From the NCBI GenBank assembly GCA_030844895.1, contig CM061223.1, forward strand, positions 10,055,994-10,119,993: a stretch of 64,000 bases of DNA, read 5' to 3'. The position numbers were made by a program, and so were the translations under genes. Position 1 is the first letter of the stretch. Each line of letters opens with the position of its first letter. Under the pieces are notes generated by a model, which had not been told where the DNA came from, ran no database searches, and worked only from the letters and a program-made list of their open reading frames with translations. The stretch is from Ambrosia x helenae. Lineage: Eukaryota > Streptophyta > Magnoliopsida > Asterales > Asteraceae. Of this stretch, positions 10,326-21,547 are shown piece by piece.

Positions 10326-13300
10326 TGTCACACACCGCCAAGGCGGAAACGTGAGATGTAACTTCGAAAGGTTTTCAAGTACACAAGTAACGCAAGCATC
10401 AATTTCATAAAATAAGATATATATTAAAAGACATCATTGTTTAGCAAACACAACCATAATATTGTCTTAAGAACCAAGTTAAAATGACATTGTCTAGTAT
10501 CATTTAATCAAAATAAGGTTCAAGATATTTCCGAGATGCTTATACGCGACTCCAAGTTCCATAATGCTTGATTAATTGTCTGAAAAGCATGCAAATAAAA
10601 TATGTCAACAATTAAGTTGGTGAGGTTACGAGTTTTGGATTGTATGTAAACCATGGGTGACTGGATCATAGCCTAGCTAAGACTATAATAATTATGTGAC
10701 TGTCATGAGCCCGTAACCAAACCTTGATGAATGTTTTGCCTCGCCCATTGTACACTAAAGACAATGAATGTAATGTGAAATACAAACACTCTTTTGATAT
10801 CTGCCATCCGGTTATAGTGACTAACCAAGAGTGGGGGTGTCAACCCGGCCAATAGATCTATTCCGGTGTTTCATGGCCAAGTCCATAGCTAATGGTTACA
10901 GTGAATTGTATGACACGAAGGCTTATGAGTACTCTGAACCTTTTTGTATCATGTTCACATAATAGTCAAAATGCAATTGAATTTGTACACATGTTTTCCC
11001 CCAAAAGCATGAAAATAGTAAAAATGGGGCTGTGAGGACTCACTTGATGTCTGAATGCTAAAGACTGACTGAATCTGGTGTGGGTATGTTTGAACAAAAG
11101 TGCCCTAGATTCAATAAAGGCAACTTAAGTCTATGTGTTGTACTATTTACCATGGAAATTTTTCACCCGACTTGTATACCTATGGACTGTGCGTTTTTGT
11201 ACCATTATCCATATATGTCACACACTGTATGTGTTGGAGAAAGTTTGTTTTTGTCGTTATTATAACCATAGTTAACCACTTGTGGCAAAACAATTGTCTT
11301 GGTTTCCCATGTGTTTTAATGTGTTACATGTGTGTTAGCTATCTATGCTTGGAAATGACACATTCTCACATTTTCGGCCATCTTATGCAAAAGATAATAT
11401 ATTTATGTGTTTTGCCCTTGTTAGCACAAACACTTTGGTTATTAACACATGTGTTCCAAAGGTTCTAGTGTTAAAGCTAAATTAACACATGTTTTCGGTG
11501 CATTAACACATGTTTCCAAAGTTTGTCTTTATCACATGTTATGGTTTGAGTTAAAAATCATGGTTTTATGGCTTGTCTCGGCCCCATACATACACGCACA
11601 CGCTCGCATGTATGTGTGTATGTATATGTTCGAATGTGCACACCTAGTGTATGTATATGCATCGTATGTATGAATGTATGTGTGTGAGTACATATTGAAC
11701 TAATGATATAAAACTTGAGTGTTTAATCAATTTCAATACAATCTACTCGTGTATGCATGTGTGATCTGTAATATCCGGCCCCTCTCACTACCAACATTGT
11801 CCGCTTTGCCTCGATAGGTTGCCCATCCAGAGCTCACGGATTTGTTTTTGGTTACCCCAGTGTAGACTTCCCAGTTGGTCACCCATCCTGATACTGCTCC
11901 CACCTGAGCACGCTTAACTGTGGAGTTCTCCTCTCATCCACTAACATTAATCCCCAAAATTTGTTGGTAATTTAAGAGGAAAGACATTACTTATGAACCA
12001 AGATCTCTCCTGGCCACGGCCGATGTGGGATTTTCCTGGGGTGTCACATGATCGATGGTGAGTGCTCTGGTGAACCATGGTTGGGATCAAATTATCGAGA
12101 TAAAAGAGAGTTGGTTTGGTTCGACTTACCTTAGCTATAACCGAAGGAAAAATAAGACGAATGTTATCGTTCCCACCACAATGTGACTTCCAAACACTTG
12201 GTTGAGGCTTGAGGCTATTGAATAATGATGATGCTCGATCGAGACAGGCCTCTTGGGCTTGTTTATGGCTCGGCCGAAGGTAAACAAAGGAAGAAAGGTT
12301 TGTAATGGTGAAATGAAGTGTTGTGGGGATGGTTTTGGTGTTGTGGCCGGTTATAAACACCCGGGGGAGAGGGAAAGGGGGGTGAGGGATTGGATAGCAT
12401 TATAGGAAAGTCAACATGCTTGGATCTTGGTGTAGAAAAGGTGTTAACTAATTTGGTATAAGGAGTTGGCCATGGAACTTTGTGTAATTTTTCTTGGGAA
12501 CATGCTAGCCGATTTCTAGGATGATTGGGTGATAATTTGGGAAGTCTAATTCACTTGGGTTTATGGTACAAGAAGATAGGGTGTATTTTGGGTGAAAAAC
12601 ATAGGAAATTGTGATCATGTGAAAGAGTTTGGTGTATTTGTTTGTGTAGGTCAGCCCATAGCCGATTGTGGGGATGGGTTATGTGAGTTTTTGGATAATG
12701 AACATGTGTTAGATTGGCTTGGTAGGGTGGGCATAGGTCTATGTTAGTGAATAACATGAAATGGTGTGATGTGAGTGTGTGTATGTGGTGTTTATGTATG
12801 CATATATCGTGTGTGTGTGTGTGTTTATGTATGTTTTGGATTGTTAAAATCACTAGACAAGTGTGTGTGTATATAATCGTGTGTGTATATGGGCATACAT
12901 ATGGATTGTTTATCTTGTCCCAATCACACTTATATATGTGTAAGAGATATATGGTAATTTTGATCAATTTTAACATGTTAACTCACACTTATGCATCACA
13001 TATATGATGGTTTCTTTGGTCTTGATTATCCTTGTGTATGGCCGATCTATATTCATGATCAAGTGTATATAATATGTTTATGGAAAACATCTAGTGATCT
13101 TGTATTGAAATCGATTATTGTGTTTCCACATGAATATCTATAATCACATTTGATAATGATGGCATTGTATTAGTTATATTATAATATTCACATGTTACCA
13201 TTCCCGTAGGTTAGTTATCTATAATTCTATAAACATGTGTTGTTGGAGAGTTTTTCAACTTATGTTTATTTAAATGGGCAACTTGACGTGGATATGGGAT

Positions 13301-13672
13301 GTTGTTCCATTGATTTTATATCCAATGTCCATAAATGCCTTAGGAATTGTTTAGGTTGATTATAGAATAGAATAATTTCCTAAATTAGGTATAATCTCGG
13401 GCGATTTGGTTTTACTTGTACGTTGTAATTGGACACATGACTGCTCTCCCTGTTGAGCCTGTGATTGTCTTGACTGTCGTTGTCAATTGTCCTATATTTG
13501 GTCGGGTGTTGCATGTGTAAATGGAAAAATGTAATAAATCCTGAACTATTCTGGGTCTTGCTACACTCGGGATGGCACATTTAATGAAATAAAATGTCTG
13601 ATGCACAACTGAAAATGACAAAATGGTGTAAGTGTGTACGGATCATGACCTGTGAATCTGGCGGGTGTCACA
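10326..13672 (-). mobile_element. Solo LTR, 3.35 kb, TSD ATCAT, with a nested Cassandra LTR
   Basis: It begins TGTCACACACC and ends GGGTGTCACA. ATCAT at 10321-10325 and 13673-13677 is an exact TSD. Sense signals match the other long LTRs: donor CAA|GTGAGTCC at 11043, CTCAC with A at 10621, acceptor TTTTCAG at 10580, palindrome ATAGATCTAT at 10852-10861, and hairpin CCGC/GCGG at 10335-10346. A TATA-like site near 12351 is weak. GT-rich runs lie at 12770-12900. Confidence 0.88.
11767..12048 (-). mobile_element. Cassandra-type TRIM solo LTR with 5S rRNA sequence, TSD TGATC
   Basis: This 282-bp LTR reads on the minus strand from TGTGACACCCC to GGATATTACA. TGATC at 11762-11766 and 12049-12053 is an exact TSD. 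At 11851-11930 (minus) it contains a recognisable 5S rRNA block with AGTTAAGCGTGCT, CAGGATGGGTGACC and CTGGGAAGTC. Cassandra elements are defined by 5S sequence in the LTR. It inserted into the 10326-13672 LTR and is therefore younger. Confidence 0.93.
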
Positions 13673-13990
13673 ATCATTGACACTGAGGATAACTTAACTA
13701 GTTTGTAGTCAGGGCTGTCTCCGAGGGCTGCTAGCGGGTAGAAGTAGATCAGCAGCCTGGCAGCATAGGTTGTAGGAGTTCTGATAAGGTTGGCCAGGAT
13801 GTTGAGAGTCCAAATGGTGAGGTCAACCCATCTGAGGGTAGTGTAAGTGTTAGAAAGTCCTCTAGGGTGTCTACTATTCCAAGTAATCGCATTGTAAATT
13901 TCTATTTTTGCCGGCTAGTTTCTTGTTCATTGGTTATAAGACTTCAAACATTCAGAAAATAGCATATTTAACTAAATGTGTTGAGCAAGT
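13673..13990 (+). pseudogene. copia-1 C-terminal tail fragment
   Basis: The right TSD copy is followed by sequence continuous with the block ending near 10325. Near 13850 the translation includes RKSSRVSTIPSN, like the RKSSR...P segment preceding the copia reverse transcriptase. Beyond about 13900 no copia similarity is seen and no 3' LTR is present. Confidence 0.5.
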
Positions 13991-14540
13991 TAAGATGAAC
14001 GTCACACACTGACTTAAACTTGGTGAACACACAACCTATTTAATAAATGACGTGTAGTTTAGCAATTCCAATATGTGATGGAAATGTGTCATTTCTTATG
14101 TGGTTTGAGGTTTTGGTTCTATAGAACGTGTACATTTAAGAGTGTGGTTAGTGCATGAAGATGTGAGTACCTGAATCCCATCTTTATAACAGAACCTAGA
14201 AGCTTATAGCCCCAAAGCTAGAAATAACAACTCCTTAGCTTAATACCATCTCGCTACAATAGCACTACACTAATCGATGTCAACTCAAAGAGGTGTGACC
14301 TTAAACCAAAATTGTATAAAGTTCATTTAGTGACTTAACATGCATCTTAAGATCAAAAGTTTGAGCCTTGCAAAAGTTGGATTTATGTAATAATTTCTTG
14401 TTAAAAATAAATAGAAATAAATAAAGGGAGCCATGTTTATAAGATGAAAATAAGAATTGAGGGTTGCGGTCGAACAAAATACAATGGAAGGGGTGGTTTT
14501 AAGGCACGTATGTTTATATAAATAAAGTTCGTTGTTACAT
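13991..14540. other. No recognised feature
   Basis: Between the copia remnant and the Mutator-like element I see only noncoding sequence with stops in all frames. Confidence 0.5.
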
Positions 14541-14549
14541 ATTTGTATA

Positions 14550-15535
14550 GAGTAAATAATCAAAACCGTCCATGTGGTTTGGCCTAATATGCCACTCCAG
14601 TCCAAACTTTTAAAAACTGCTTGAACAGTCCCTGACTTTTGAGAAAATATGCCAAAACAGTCCAAGGACTTAACCCATAGAACTTTTTGACGTTGAGTCA
14701 GGGGCAATTTGGTCAACTCACCTCTAATATAACCTTCTAATATTAGTAGCATATATACAGTCACATGTTCATTAGACAATTAACAATAACCTACAGATGC
14801 CAACTTGACACAAGTGTTAAAAAAAAAACCTAATCAAATCTGAAATGCATAAAACCAATATCACCAAATTAAAGCAATTAAAAAACGTAATGATGAGATG
14901 ATAAAGAGAGAGACGAAAACCTGGCGAGCAAGAGACAGGGCATGATAATACTGCATACGAGGGCTGTGATCAATATCACCGAGTACTACAACTGCTGCTC
15001 GGCGTCTCTTACCCAATTCCATTCCTTCTTCACCTGATTCAACGGTTTGTTGTTAAATGTGTATGATTTGAGCTGATCTATAGTTGATTAATAGTCCTTT
15101 ATCATAAAGGGACAAACATATGATAATCCTGACCAGAAGATCCTCTAATCAGATTTCTTATTTTCTTTCCGGTCGACCACGTGTTTGAGCATATCGTGTA
15201 CTTGTAAGTCGATTTTATTCATGCCATTTTGTTCTTCGTTTGTCCCTGATTAAAATCCCCATGGATCTTATTTGTTATCACATCTTTTTTAGCTGATTTA
15301 GTTTTGGCTAGGGTTAGGGTTCTTAAGAGAGTTTATCTGGGGAAGAAGAAGACAATATTAGAGGTGAGTTAACCAAATTGCCCCTGACTTAACGTTAAAA
15401 AGTTAACTGGGTTAAGTCGTTGGACTGTTTTGGCCTATTTTCTCAAAAGTCAGAGACTGTTCAAACAATTTTTAAAAGTTTGGACTGGAGTGGCATATTG
15501 GGTCAAATCACAAAAACGGTTTTGGTAATTTACTC
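14550..15535. mobile_element. Mutator-like element (Pack-MULE type), 9-bp TSD ATTTGTATA
   Basis: Terminal inverted repeats of about 180 bp start GAGTAAATAATCAAAACCG on the left and, read from the right, GAGTAAATTACCAAAACCG. ATTTGTATA at 14541-14549 and 15536-15544 is an exact 9-bp TSD, the length typical of Mutator-like elements. At 986 bp there is no room for a transposase. The interior holds what looks like a host exon (14921-15022). Confidence 0.93.
14921..15022 (-). pseudogene. Captured first exon of an ALG1/TURAN-type mannosyltransferase gene
   Basis: From an ATG at 15022 the minus strand reads 34 codons containing RRRAAVVVLGDIDHSPRMQY and HALSLARQ, then CCAG|GTTTTCG, a plausible exon end. 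Plant ALG1-like proteins start this way (AVVVLGD, then RSPRMQYHALSLA). ALG1 adds the first mannose to the lipid-linked N-glycan precursor on the ER membrane. An extra Tyr precedes the HALSLA motif and Asp-His replaces the usual Gly-Arg. Only this exon is present, so it is a gene fragment carried by the element. The identification is by motif memory. Confidence 0.75.
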
Positions 15536-15544
15536 ATTTGTATA

Positions 15545-16001
15545 TATGTAAACTCGCTTGTTATAATAAACAAGATGGTTTCTTATAACATGAGTTGTTA
15601 CTGATGGATAAGTAATATAAGTTGTTATAATAATTCTTTTTTTCTTTTTTCAGTTGTGTTATAGTTAATTATTATTTAACAAAATTAATAAGTGGCATAA
15701 TTGTTATAGTTACATAAATATATTTATAATAGTAACACAAGATTTTATTGTAATTTTTTTTAGTTTGAAAAGAGAAACTAGTCTTTAAATTTGAAAATAA
15801 AATATGATGTACCATATTTGTTTGTACATGTCTGATTTGGACAGAGAAGCATGAAATACATTTTTCAAAAGTGTCCTTTTTTACTTTTGTTTATATAAAT
15901 AAATCAAAAGTAACTTTAACTTTGTTGAGATTTAATCACAACCATTCATTTCTAGATCAATGGATTAAAACAAGTTTACAAAGTTTTCATAACTCTCAAA
16001 A
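15545..16001. other. No recognised feature
   Basis: AT-rich noncoding sequence between two small transposons; nothing identifiable. Confidence 0.5.
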
Positions 16002-16374
16002 GGAGGGTTTTCAATATATATTTATATATATTGAAAACCCAAGTTACTAAACTGTTTTTTTTTTTTTTTTGAAAAAAATTACACAATGTAACAAACATGT
16101 TTTTAAGAGTTTTGAGCAAAAAAAAATCAAAAAAGCGCCGACTAGATGTTTTTTAAAAAAAATTGTAACTTTGTTGTAACCTACTTGTAATATATGTAAC
16201 ACAACAATTTGTTTTTTTTTTTTAATTTCTCCAGCGCTTTTTTTAAATTTTTTTACTTAAAATGCTTAAAAATATGTTTATTACATTGTGTAATTTTTTC
16301 AAACAAAAAAACCTTTTGTAACTTGAGTTTTCAGGGGTTTTCTTAACTCAGGGGGTTTTCAATTTATCCTCCCC
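16002..16374. repeat. MITE-like inverted-repeat element
   Basis: GGAGGGTTTTCAAT at the left is mirrored by GGGGGTTTTCAATTTATCCTCC near the right in a partly inverted arrangement. Inner arms around 16030-16090 and 16260-16330 (AACTTGAGTTTTC, TTACACAATGTAA, poly-A/T tracts) are also complementary. A local hairpin sits at 16006-16042. I could not fix a TSD. Confidence 0.5.
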
Positions 16375-17299
16375 TATATATTATCTGCCTATCCACCACC
16401 ATACTAAGTCTTTCACTCCAGTTCCACCCTGACCCTTCACCACCGTCAGTAAGGCTATGAGGTATGGGAGACCTCTCCCCCTTCTTCCCCTAAGTCCACA
16501 GTGTCACATCATTTTCCCCTTCCCCTTCCCCAAACCAAGAAAATGGTTTCCCCTTTTTCCCTTTCCCCCTTCCTTTTTTTAATTTTTTTTGGAGCAAAAA
16601 GATGAAAAATAACAAAAAACGAGCTCGGGGAGGGAGGGGAAGTTTCCCCATGGGCACCGATTTATCATGGAAGGTGTTCTCCTTGGGGAAAAGTGACACA
16701 TCTCTCACCGAACACTCCACTGAAACCATACCCCTTAGTCTAAGTTCTTTTGTTATCTCTGCTATTACACTTTGACCTTCTTTTCTTATATCATTTTCTT
16801 CCGATGATTCGTACCTTCAATCTTCCTTCTATAACACATCAATCTTTAGATTTTTCATCATATTATAATTAATTGTTCATCGACTCATTCTCCTTGATTG
16901 CATTGTATTTCTGACGCTAAATCATAATCAATTTTGTTCCTCAATTATTATGACACATTGCTATTAGGTAACATGTACGCATTATTATTCTATTAAAACT
17001 TAGTGAGAATTTCTACCTGTGATAATTGGAAAACCATATTAATTTGGAATTGAAACTCTTGGTGGTTCAGATCTTTAATCATCTTGTTATAAATATTAAT
17101 AAAATTGTGATATTTGACATACATATAATTTTCTAAAAATTAATTTCTTTATAATTTACCATGTTCGAGTACTTCCCGAGAACTCTCTGTATAGGTTGAG
17201 TACTCGCAACTCCCCAATTGACTGACCTGGGCAACCATGTTCATTTGTATGGGTTTCTTGTAGTCAAATTTTGGAGGAGGCTTTTTTTCAAGAGCTAAG
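16375..17299. other. No recognised gene
   Basis: C-rich and T-rich low-complexity sequence lies at 16380-16740. An 80-codon open minus-strand frame there is compositionally biased and matches nothing I know. Confidence 0.45.
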
Positions 17300-17587
17300 A
17301 TGTCTGAAACCAATGACAAGGGGCCTTCTTTTGCACAATCAACACCTGTAACAACTTATATAGAAGTCGTCCACATCCGTTGTGTTGCTCCCAGTTTCCC
17401 TCCTGAACCTGGCAAGAACAAGAGAAAGGAAACACCAAACAAAAACAAGCCTTCTGTTTCTAACAAGTCAAAGAAACCGGCCGTGCTAAAACCCAATGTT
17501 GTGAGAAAGAATCTTGACACTGTGTTCGATGAGACCCAATTTGATTTTTCCGCCTTGGCCTGTATGTTCTTGCACAGGCGTTGCTAA
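17300..17587 (+). CDS. Unidentified 95-residue ORF
   Basis: An ATG at 17300 opens 95 codons. The middle (about residues 35-72) is Lys/Pro/Asn/Ser-rich (PGKNKRKETPNKNK, SNKSKKPAV), followed by an acidic/aromatic segment FDETQFDFSALACMF. I see no known domain. It could be a small basic protein, an exon fragment carried by a transposon, or a chance ORF. No promoter or intron signals decide the matter. Confidence 0.25.
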   Translation: MSETNDKGPSFAQSTPVTTYIEVVHIRCVAPSFPPEPGKNKRKETPNKNKPSVSNKSKKPAVLKPNVVRKNLDTVFDETQFDFSALACMFLHRRC

Positions 17588-17821
17588 AAACACAGGGCTA
17601 ATGGATGGCAATCTTCTTGCAACACCCCGAATTCAATAATAGTAATACGAATACTTTTCATAATCAAAGTCATATATGACATTTTGTTTGAATAAAGAGG
17701 GAATTTTGAAAACATTATTTACCTATGCTTTTGTTGAACATACTTTAAAAATAAATAAGATATCGTAATTTTAGACATGAAGTTTTCAAAATTAGTGATT
17801 TTAATATTTCCTTTAAAATTA

Positions 17822-17861
<40 letters not shown>

Positions 17862-19360
17862 TTCCAAGATGCATTTTTGCAAAACTCACCATCAATTATT
17901 GAATATTTTGACTTTCTCCATATTTATGACAATATTTAAGGGATGTTAATCACCCATTTTTATAAACCATAAATTTTTCATATAATCAAAACCAAAAATC
18001 ACTATAAATTGTCACATTCTTTACTAGGTGATTTCATTTTTTTTCTAACCATAAACTAATGAACACCAAACTAAAGTGCCATTATGTTTCTTAACCTCTA
18101 AAATAACCGTCACGTAACCATTGTGCATACCGAAGACAATCTCTGATCCGACAAGCCTCTTAGTTTACTCCATAGCCGGCGGCTGTTTTTTTATTGGTCC
18201 ACAATATTTGATCTTGAATAATATTATCAATAGACTATTGCGAATCTATACGTGAGCGTTATAGCAGTTGGAAAATCCGATCTACTTAATTAAGGTATGG
18301 ACTCTAAACAACATTGCATGATGGGTTTTGGTTCTTCACTATTTTGTAGTCGAGAATTAAAATCCGATATTTATTGATATATTACGTAGTATTTTTGTAT
18401 ATAAGTATTGGTTGTACTACTGAACTACTACACCGAAAGGTGACCACTAAAACCACTGATATCACCGCAAGGTGACCACTGAAACTACTGATATCACCGA
18501 AAGGTGACCACTGAATGTGAACTACTGAATGTTTTATATGAACTACTGAACGTGCTATTCAATGAGCCACTAAAAGTGAACCACTAAATGTGCTACTACT
18601 TGTTTATATACGTATATATAGATATTGTTAGGAACTGTATTGTTGTTGTCCCACTAAGTAAATTTTACTCAGGCGTGCATATGTGTTTTATGTACGTTAG
18701 GTTCGGGAATTCAAGAAGTCTTAAAAAAGCATGGGCTCAAGGGAATAAAGATCAAAGGATTCGAGACTCAAAATCTATTTTTTAAATGAAACTTAATGAT
18801 GTTTTTGTAATTGTTGTAAATCATTGTAAAGTTTTATTAATTATGGAATGATCTATTCAATTCTGATTACTGTAAGTGATCACACCTCAGCCCTAGAACG
18901 TGTGGGGTGTTATTTGTGGTTGACTTAGAAGCTAGTATCTGCTGTTTAGAATCTTAATTGTTGGGGACAATCTAGTTGTAAATATATTTATGAAACTGTC
19001 TTGGTATGGCTTTTTACTGCTATTATAATTATTGCTTGTTACATCTACTGATTTTCTTGTTTTATAGGTTAAGGATTACATTATATACCTATGAATATTT
19101 TGTATTATTTTTTTTTATGTTTGAATCTTATTATAATCAACTACAATATTAATGAATGGAAATGAGTATATCTATATAGATAGGGGAACAACCAGTGTTG
19201 TAAGAATTGTTAGGCACTAGTCGGCTGGTGGGGGTACCGACCAACGATTAATAGAGATTAACCGGATTGGGATTTTACATGTAATTTTTAGTTTTAAATG
19301 TATACATGCACGTTTTTATATGTAAATTTTTAAGTAGAAATGTTGTAACACCTTCCTCAA
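17588..19360. other. Repeat-derived, mostly unassigned
   Basis: TGCAACACCCC at 17618 resembles the LTR ends in this window, but no matching second end or TSD is found. A (TA)n tract spans about 17825-17858. At 19205-19290 a segment with GGCACTAGTCGGCTGGTGGG resembles a dispersed plant repeat. No gene is supported. Confidence 0.4.
18428..18520 (+). repeat. Short tandem repeat, about 39-bp unit
   Basis: ACCGAAAGGTGACCACT and CTACTGATATCACCG alternate two to three times, then decay into looser repeats of ACTACTGAA and CCACTAAA to about 18600. Confidence 0.7.
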
Positions 19361-19427
19361 TCCATATTTTGAAGTCATCAATATCATTATACTCAATTAA
19401 TCCCTCAAATAGCAAAAGCTAAGGTAG

Positions 19428-19505
19428 GATCTGAGGATTGTAAGATGTAGACAGCCTTATCTCTACCTCGTGAAAATAGAGAGGCTACTTCCAGTGAGAC
19501 CCCCG
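19428..19505 (+). repeat. SINE-like fragment
   Basis: The segment contains GTAAGATGTAGACAGCCTTA, ATAGAGAGGCTACTTCCAG and GAGACCCCC. This resembles the conserved body of tRNA-derived plant SINEs of the Au/TS type. The promoter head and 3' tail are not clear, so it is probably a decayed partial copy. Confidence 0.45.
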
Positions 19506-20435
19506 ATTAGTGCATGTACTGAATTGACCAGACTCCTTTCCAAACTAAATTTACATCAAAACGTATGTTAACTAAAAGTTATACCATTGAATGAAAATGT
19601 ATTACATTTGACCCAATTCGTTTGTAAATAAATTTACGTAAAAATGTACATATAAAGAAAACATCTCATAATTAACCCGACTTTATACCGACACGTACAT
19701 AAAAATAAAAAGGTAAGAAATTAGTTTTAGGGTAAGCTCGAAACTTTAAAGTGACATTTACAAAGAGGGTTACTTTTGACATTACAACAAAGTTTGGGGG
19801 AGTGGGGAGAATGGGTAACATGCCAAATGTTTGAGGGTTGACAGAAAACATATTTAAAAACGTACTCTGTTGAGGATTCATATGAGCGTTCTAATAGTTA
19901 CTAGTCTTTAACACCTTTGCTTAGTGTAACTTAACTTATCAAAATAAGGACCTTTATATAAGAATACGTTCTTTAGAGTTGTACTTAAGTTTTTAATTCC
20001 TAATTTTGGGTCTAATTCTGTCTATATCGTCGGTTATTTCGTTAAATTCTTAATCCTTCAAAATCTCTACAACGGGTGATGTAAGGTGTGTGACTAAGTG
20101 TCATGTATCAATGAAAGTTAGACATCCAAATCACACTATGTCGTTCTCATCCGCATCAAAGGGCCGCATCTTTCCCTTTGGTATCCTAGATCTTGTCTTC
20201 TTATAGGTTGGATCGCTATCTATGAGAATCTTACCACTAAACTTAGACTAGGTTCTCTGGTTTTTGTTAAATATTTCTTATGACAACTCATTGTGAACGC
20301 ATCCGCTCCCCCCGTTAGGACCTATCTTATATATTTTTAACAAGTTTTTATACGGGTGGTTCTTCACTATGTTAGAATGTTGTGTAATTAATCCAAAGGT
20401 TTTGGACAATAATTTCTAACGATATCATGGGTATC

Positions 20436-21547
20436 AAAGCGACGAAACACGTATCAACCTTAGGGATACCTCATATAATGTTCAATCCTAACCTCTTCGG
20501 ATCGCCGGTTAGAACACTCATGGTGATCGCTACATTCTTGAGCCTAGGTTACTACTTTGCTAGTTGATATTCTAGGATTAATTCTAAAATCCGTTATGCG
20601 GTTACGAATCTTATTTACTATATTTAACTTAAATATGCAGTAATCTATATCAATTAAATCCAAATGAATTGATCTAGTAATCAATAATTTTTTTTTTTTT
20701 TTGTCTCTTATCTTCGGTTTACCTGATAACGCAAAAGTTTAACCTATACATATGAGCGAACCATATAATGATGGATCACAATAACTATTTTGTTGAATGA
20801 TAAAACTTATCAGAGCTCCACCTTGCTCCGCCGCTGTGATGGTGGCTGACCCCCATTCTCTCTCTCTTCTCTGTATACGATTAGAGTGTGGGGGAGTGTG
20901 TTGGTTTGTTCATCAGGATGTTAGAGGATGGGTATGTTAAGGGTATTTATATGGGTTTGTGGTTGATGGTTTTTAACAAAACCATCAATCTACAAATGGG
21001 TTAATGTGGTGTGTTGTCAAGATATGGGGAGGACAAGTGTCCTCCCTATGACTCACCAAGTAGGTTTCGGGCAGGTTCGCTAACGGGTATCGGTTCAGTT
21101 ACGTAACGGGTATTGGTTCAGTTTTGCGTTGAGTATCGGCTTTTATTTCGTCAGAATTATTATAATTTACTTTCGGTTTCGTGTTCGTATTTTTATATTT
21201 CTTGTTATTATTATCTAGTTCCTCGTCATCTAACCTTTAGTCGCGAAAAATTTTGGACCCACGGACCGGGGTGTTACATGCATTTGGGGCAGAAAGCTTG
21301 TTTGTTTTTTAGAAGACATAATCATTAAAAACCTCTGCCCACCCTCTTCCTTATGCAGACCTATACCCACATCTTCTCACTTTTCCAAACCTCTTCTTTC
21401 ACAAAACATTCTTCTTCTTCATCACCAGACAACATCTCTTCATTCTTCCCCCTCCTCTTCCTCCTTCCACCCTCCCCCTACCTTCTGTTGCCACCTCCTT
21501 CTTCCTCCCTCCCTCCTCCCTCGCCGTCCCCTCCTCCCTCTTCTCTC
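20436..21547 (-). repeat. Tandem unit copy 1 (C-A-B, internally deleted)
   Basis: C spans 20436-20811, A 20812-21278 and B 21279-21547. C joins A at ACTTATC|AGAGCTCC, skipping the D+E part present in copy 2. A ends GGGGTGTTACA, the LTR terminus. B is pyrimidine-rich and ends TTCTCTC, joined to the next C. Confidence 0.8.

Larger units (their letters stand above)
1038..13990 (+). mobile_element. Degenerate Ty1/copia retrotransposon (copia-1), split by three LTR insertions
   Basis: Read in order and skipping the insertions, this holds a 5' LTR, an initiator-Met-tRNA primer site, gag, a zinc knuckle, the protease region, integrase, a short block resembling the post-integrase region, and a C-terminal tail. 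The core of reverse transcriptase and RNase H is not found, and no 3' LTR is visible, so the element is internally deleted and 3'-truncated. Stops and frameshifts occur in every coding block. It is the oldest layer of this region because three other elements sit inside it with clean TSDs. The right boundary is approximate. Confidence 0.85.

Noticed and set aside
12741..13007. Overlapping open frames on both strands with Cys/Val or His/Thr repeats
   Set aside because: They are produced by GT-rich simple sequence within an LTR.
16490..16729. Minus-strand 79-codon frame rich in Lys and Phe
   Set aside because: Low-complexity C/T-rich DNA with no homology that I recognise.
17618..18930. Possible further LTR starting TGCAACACCCC
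   Set aside because: No second end, TSD, TATA box or splice-like signals could be matched.
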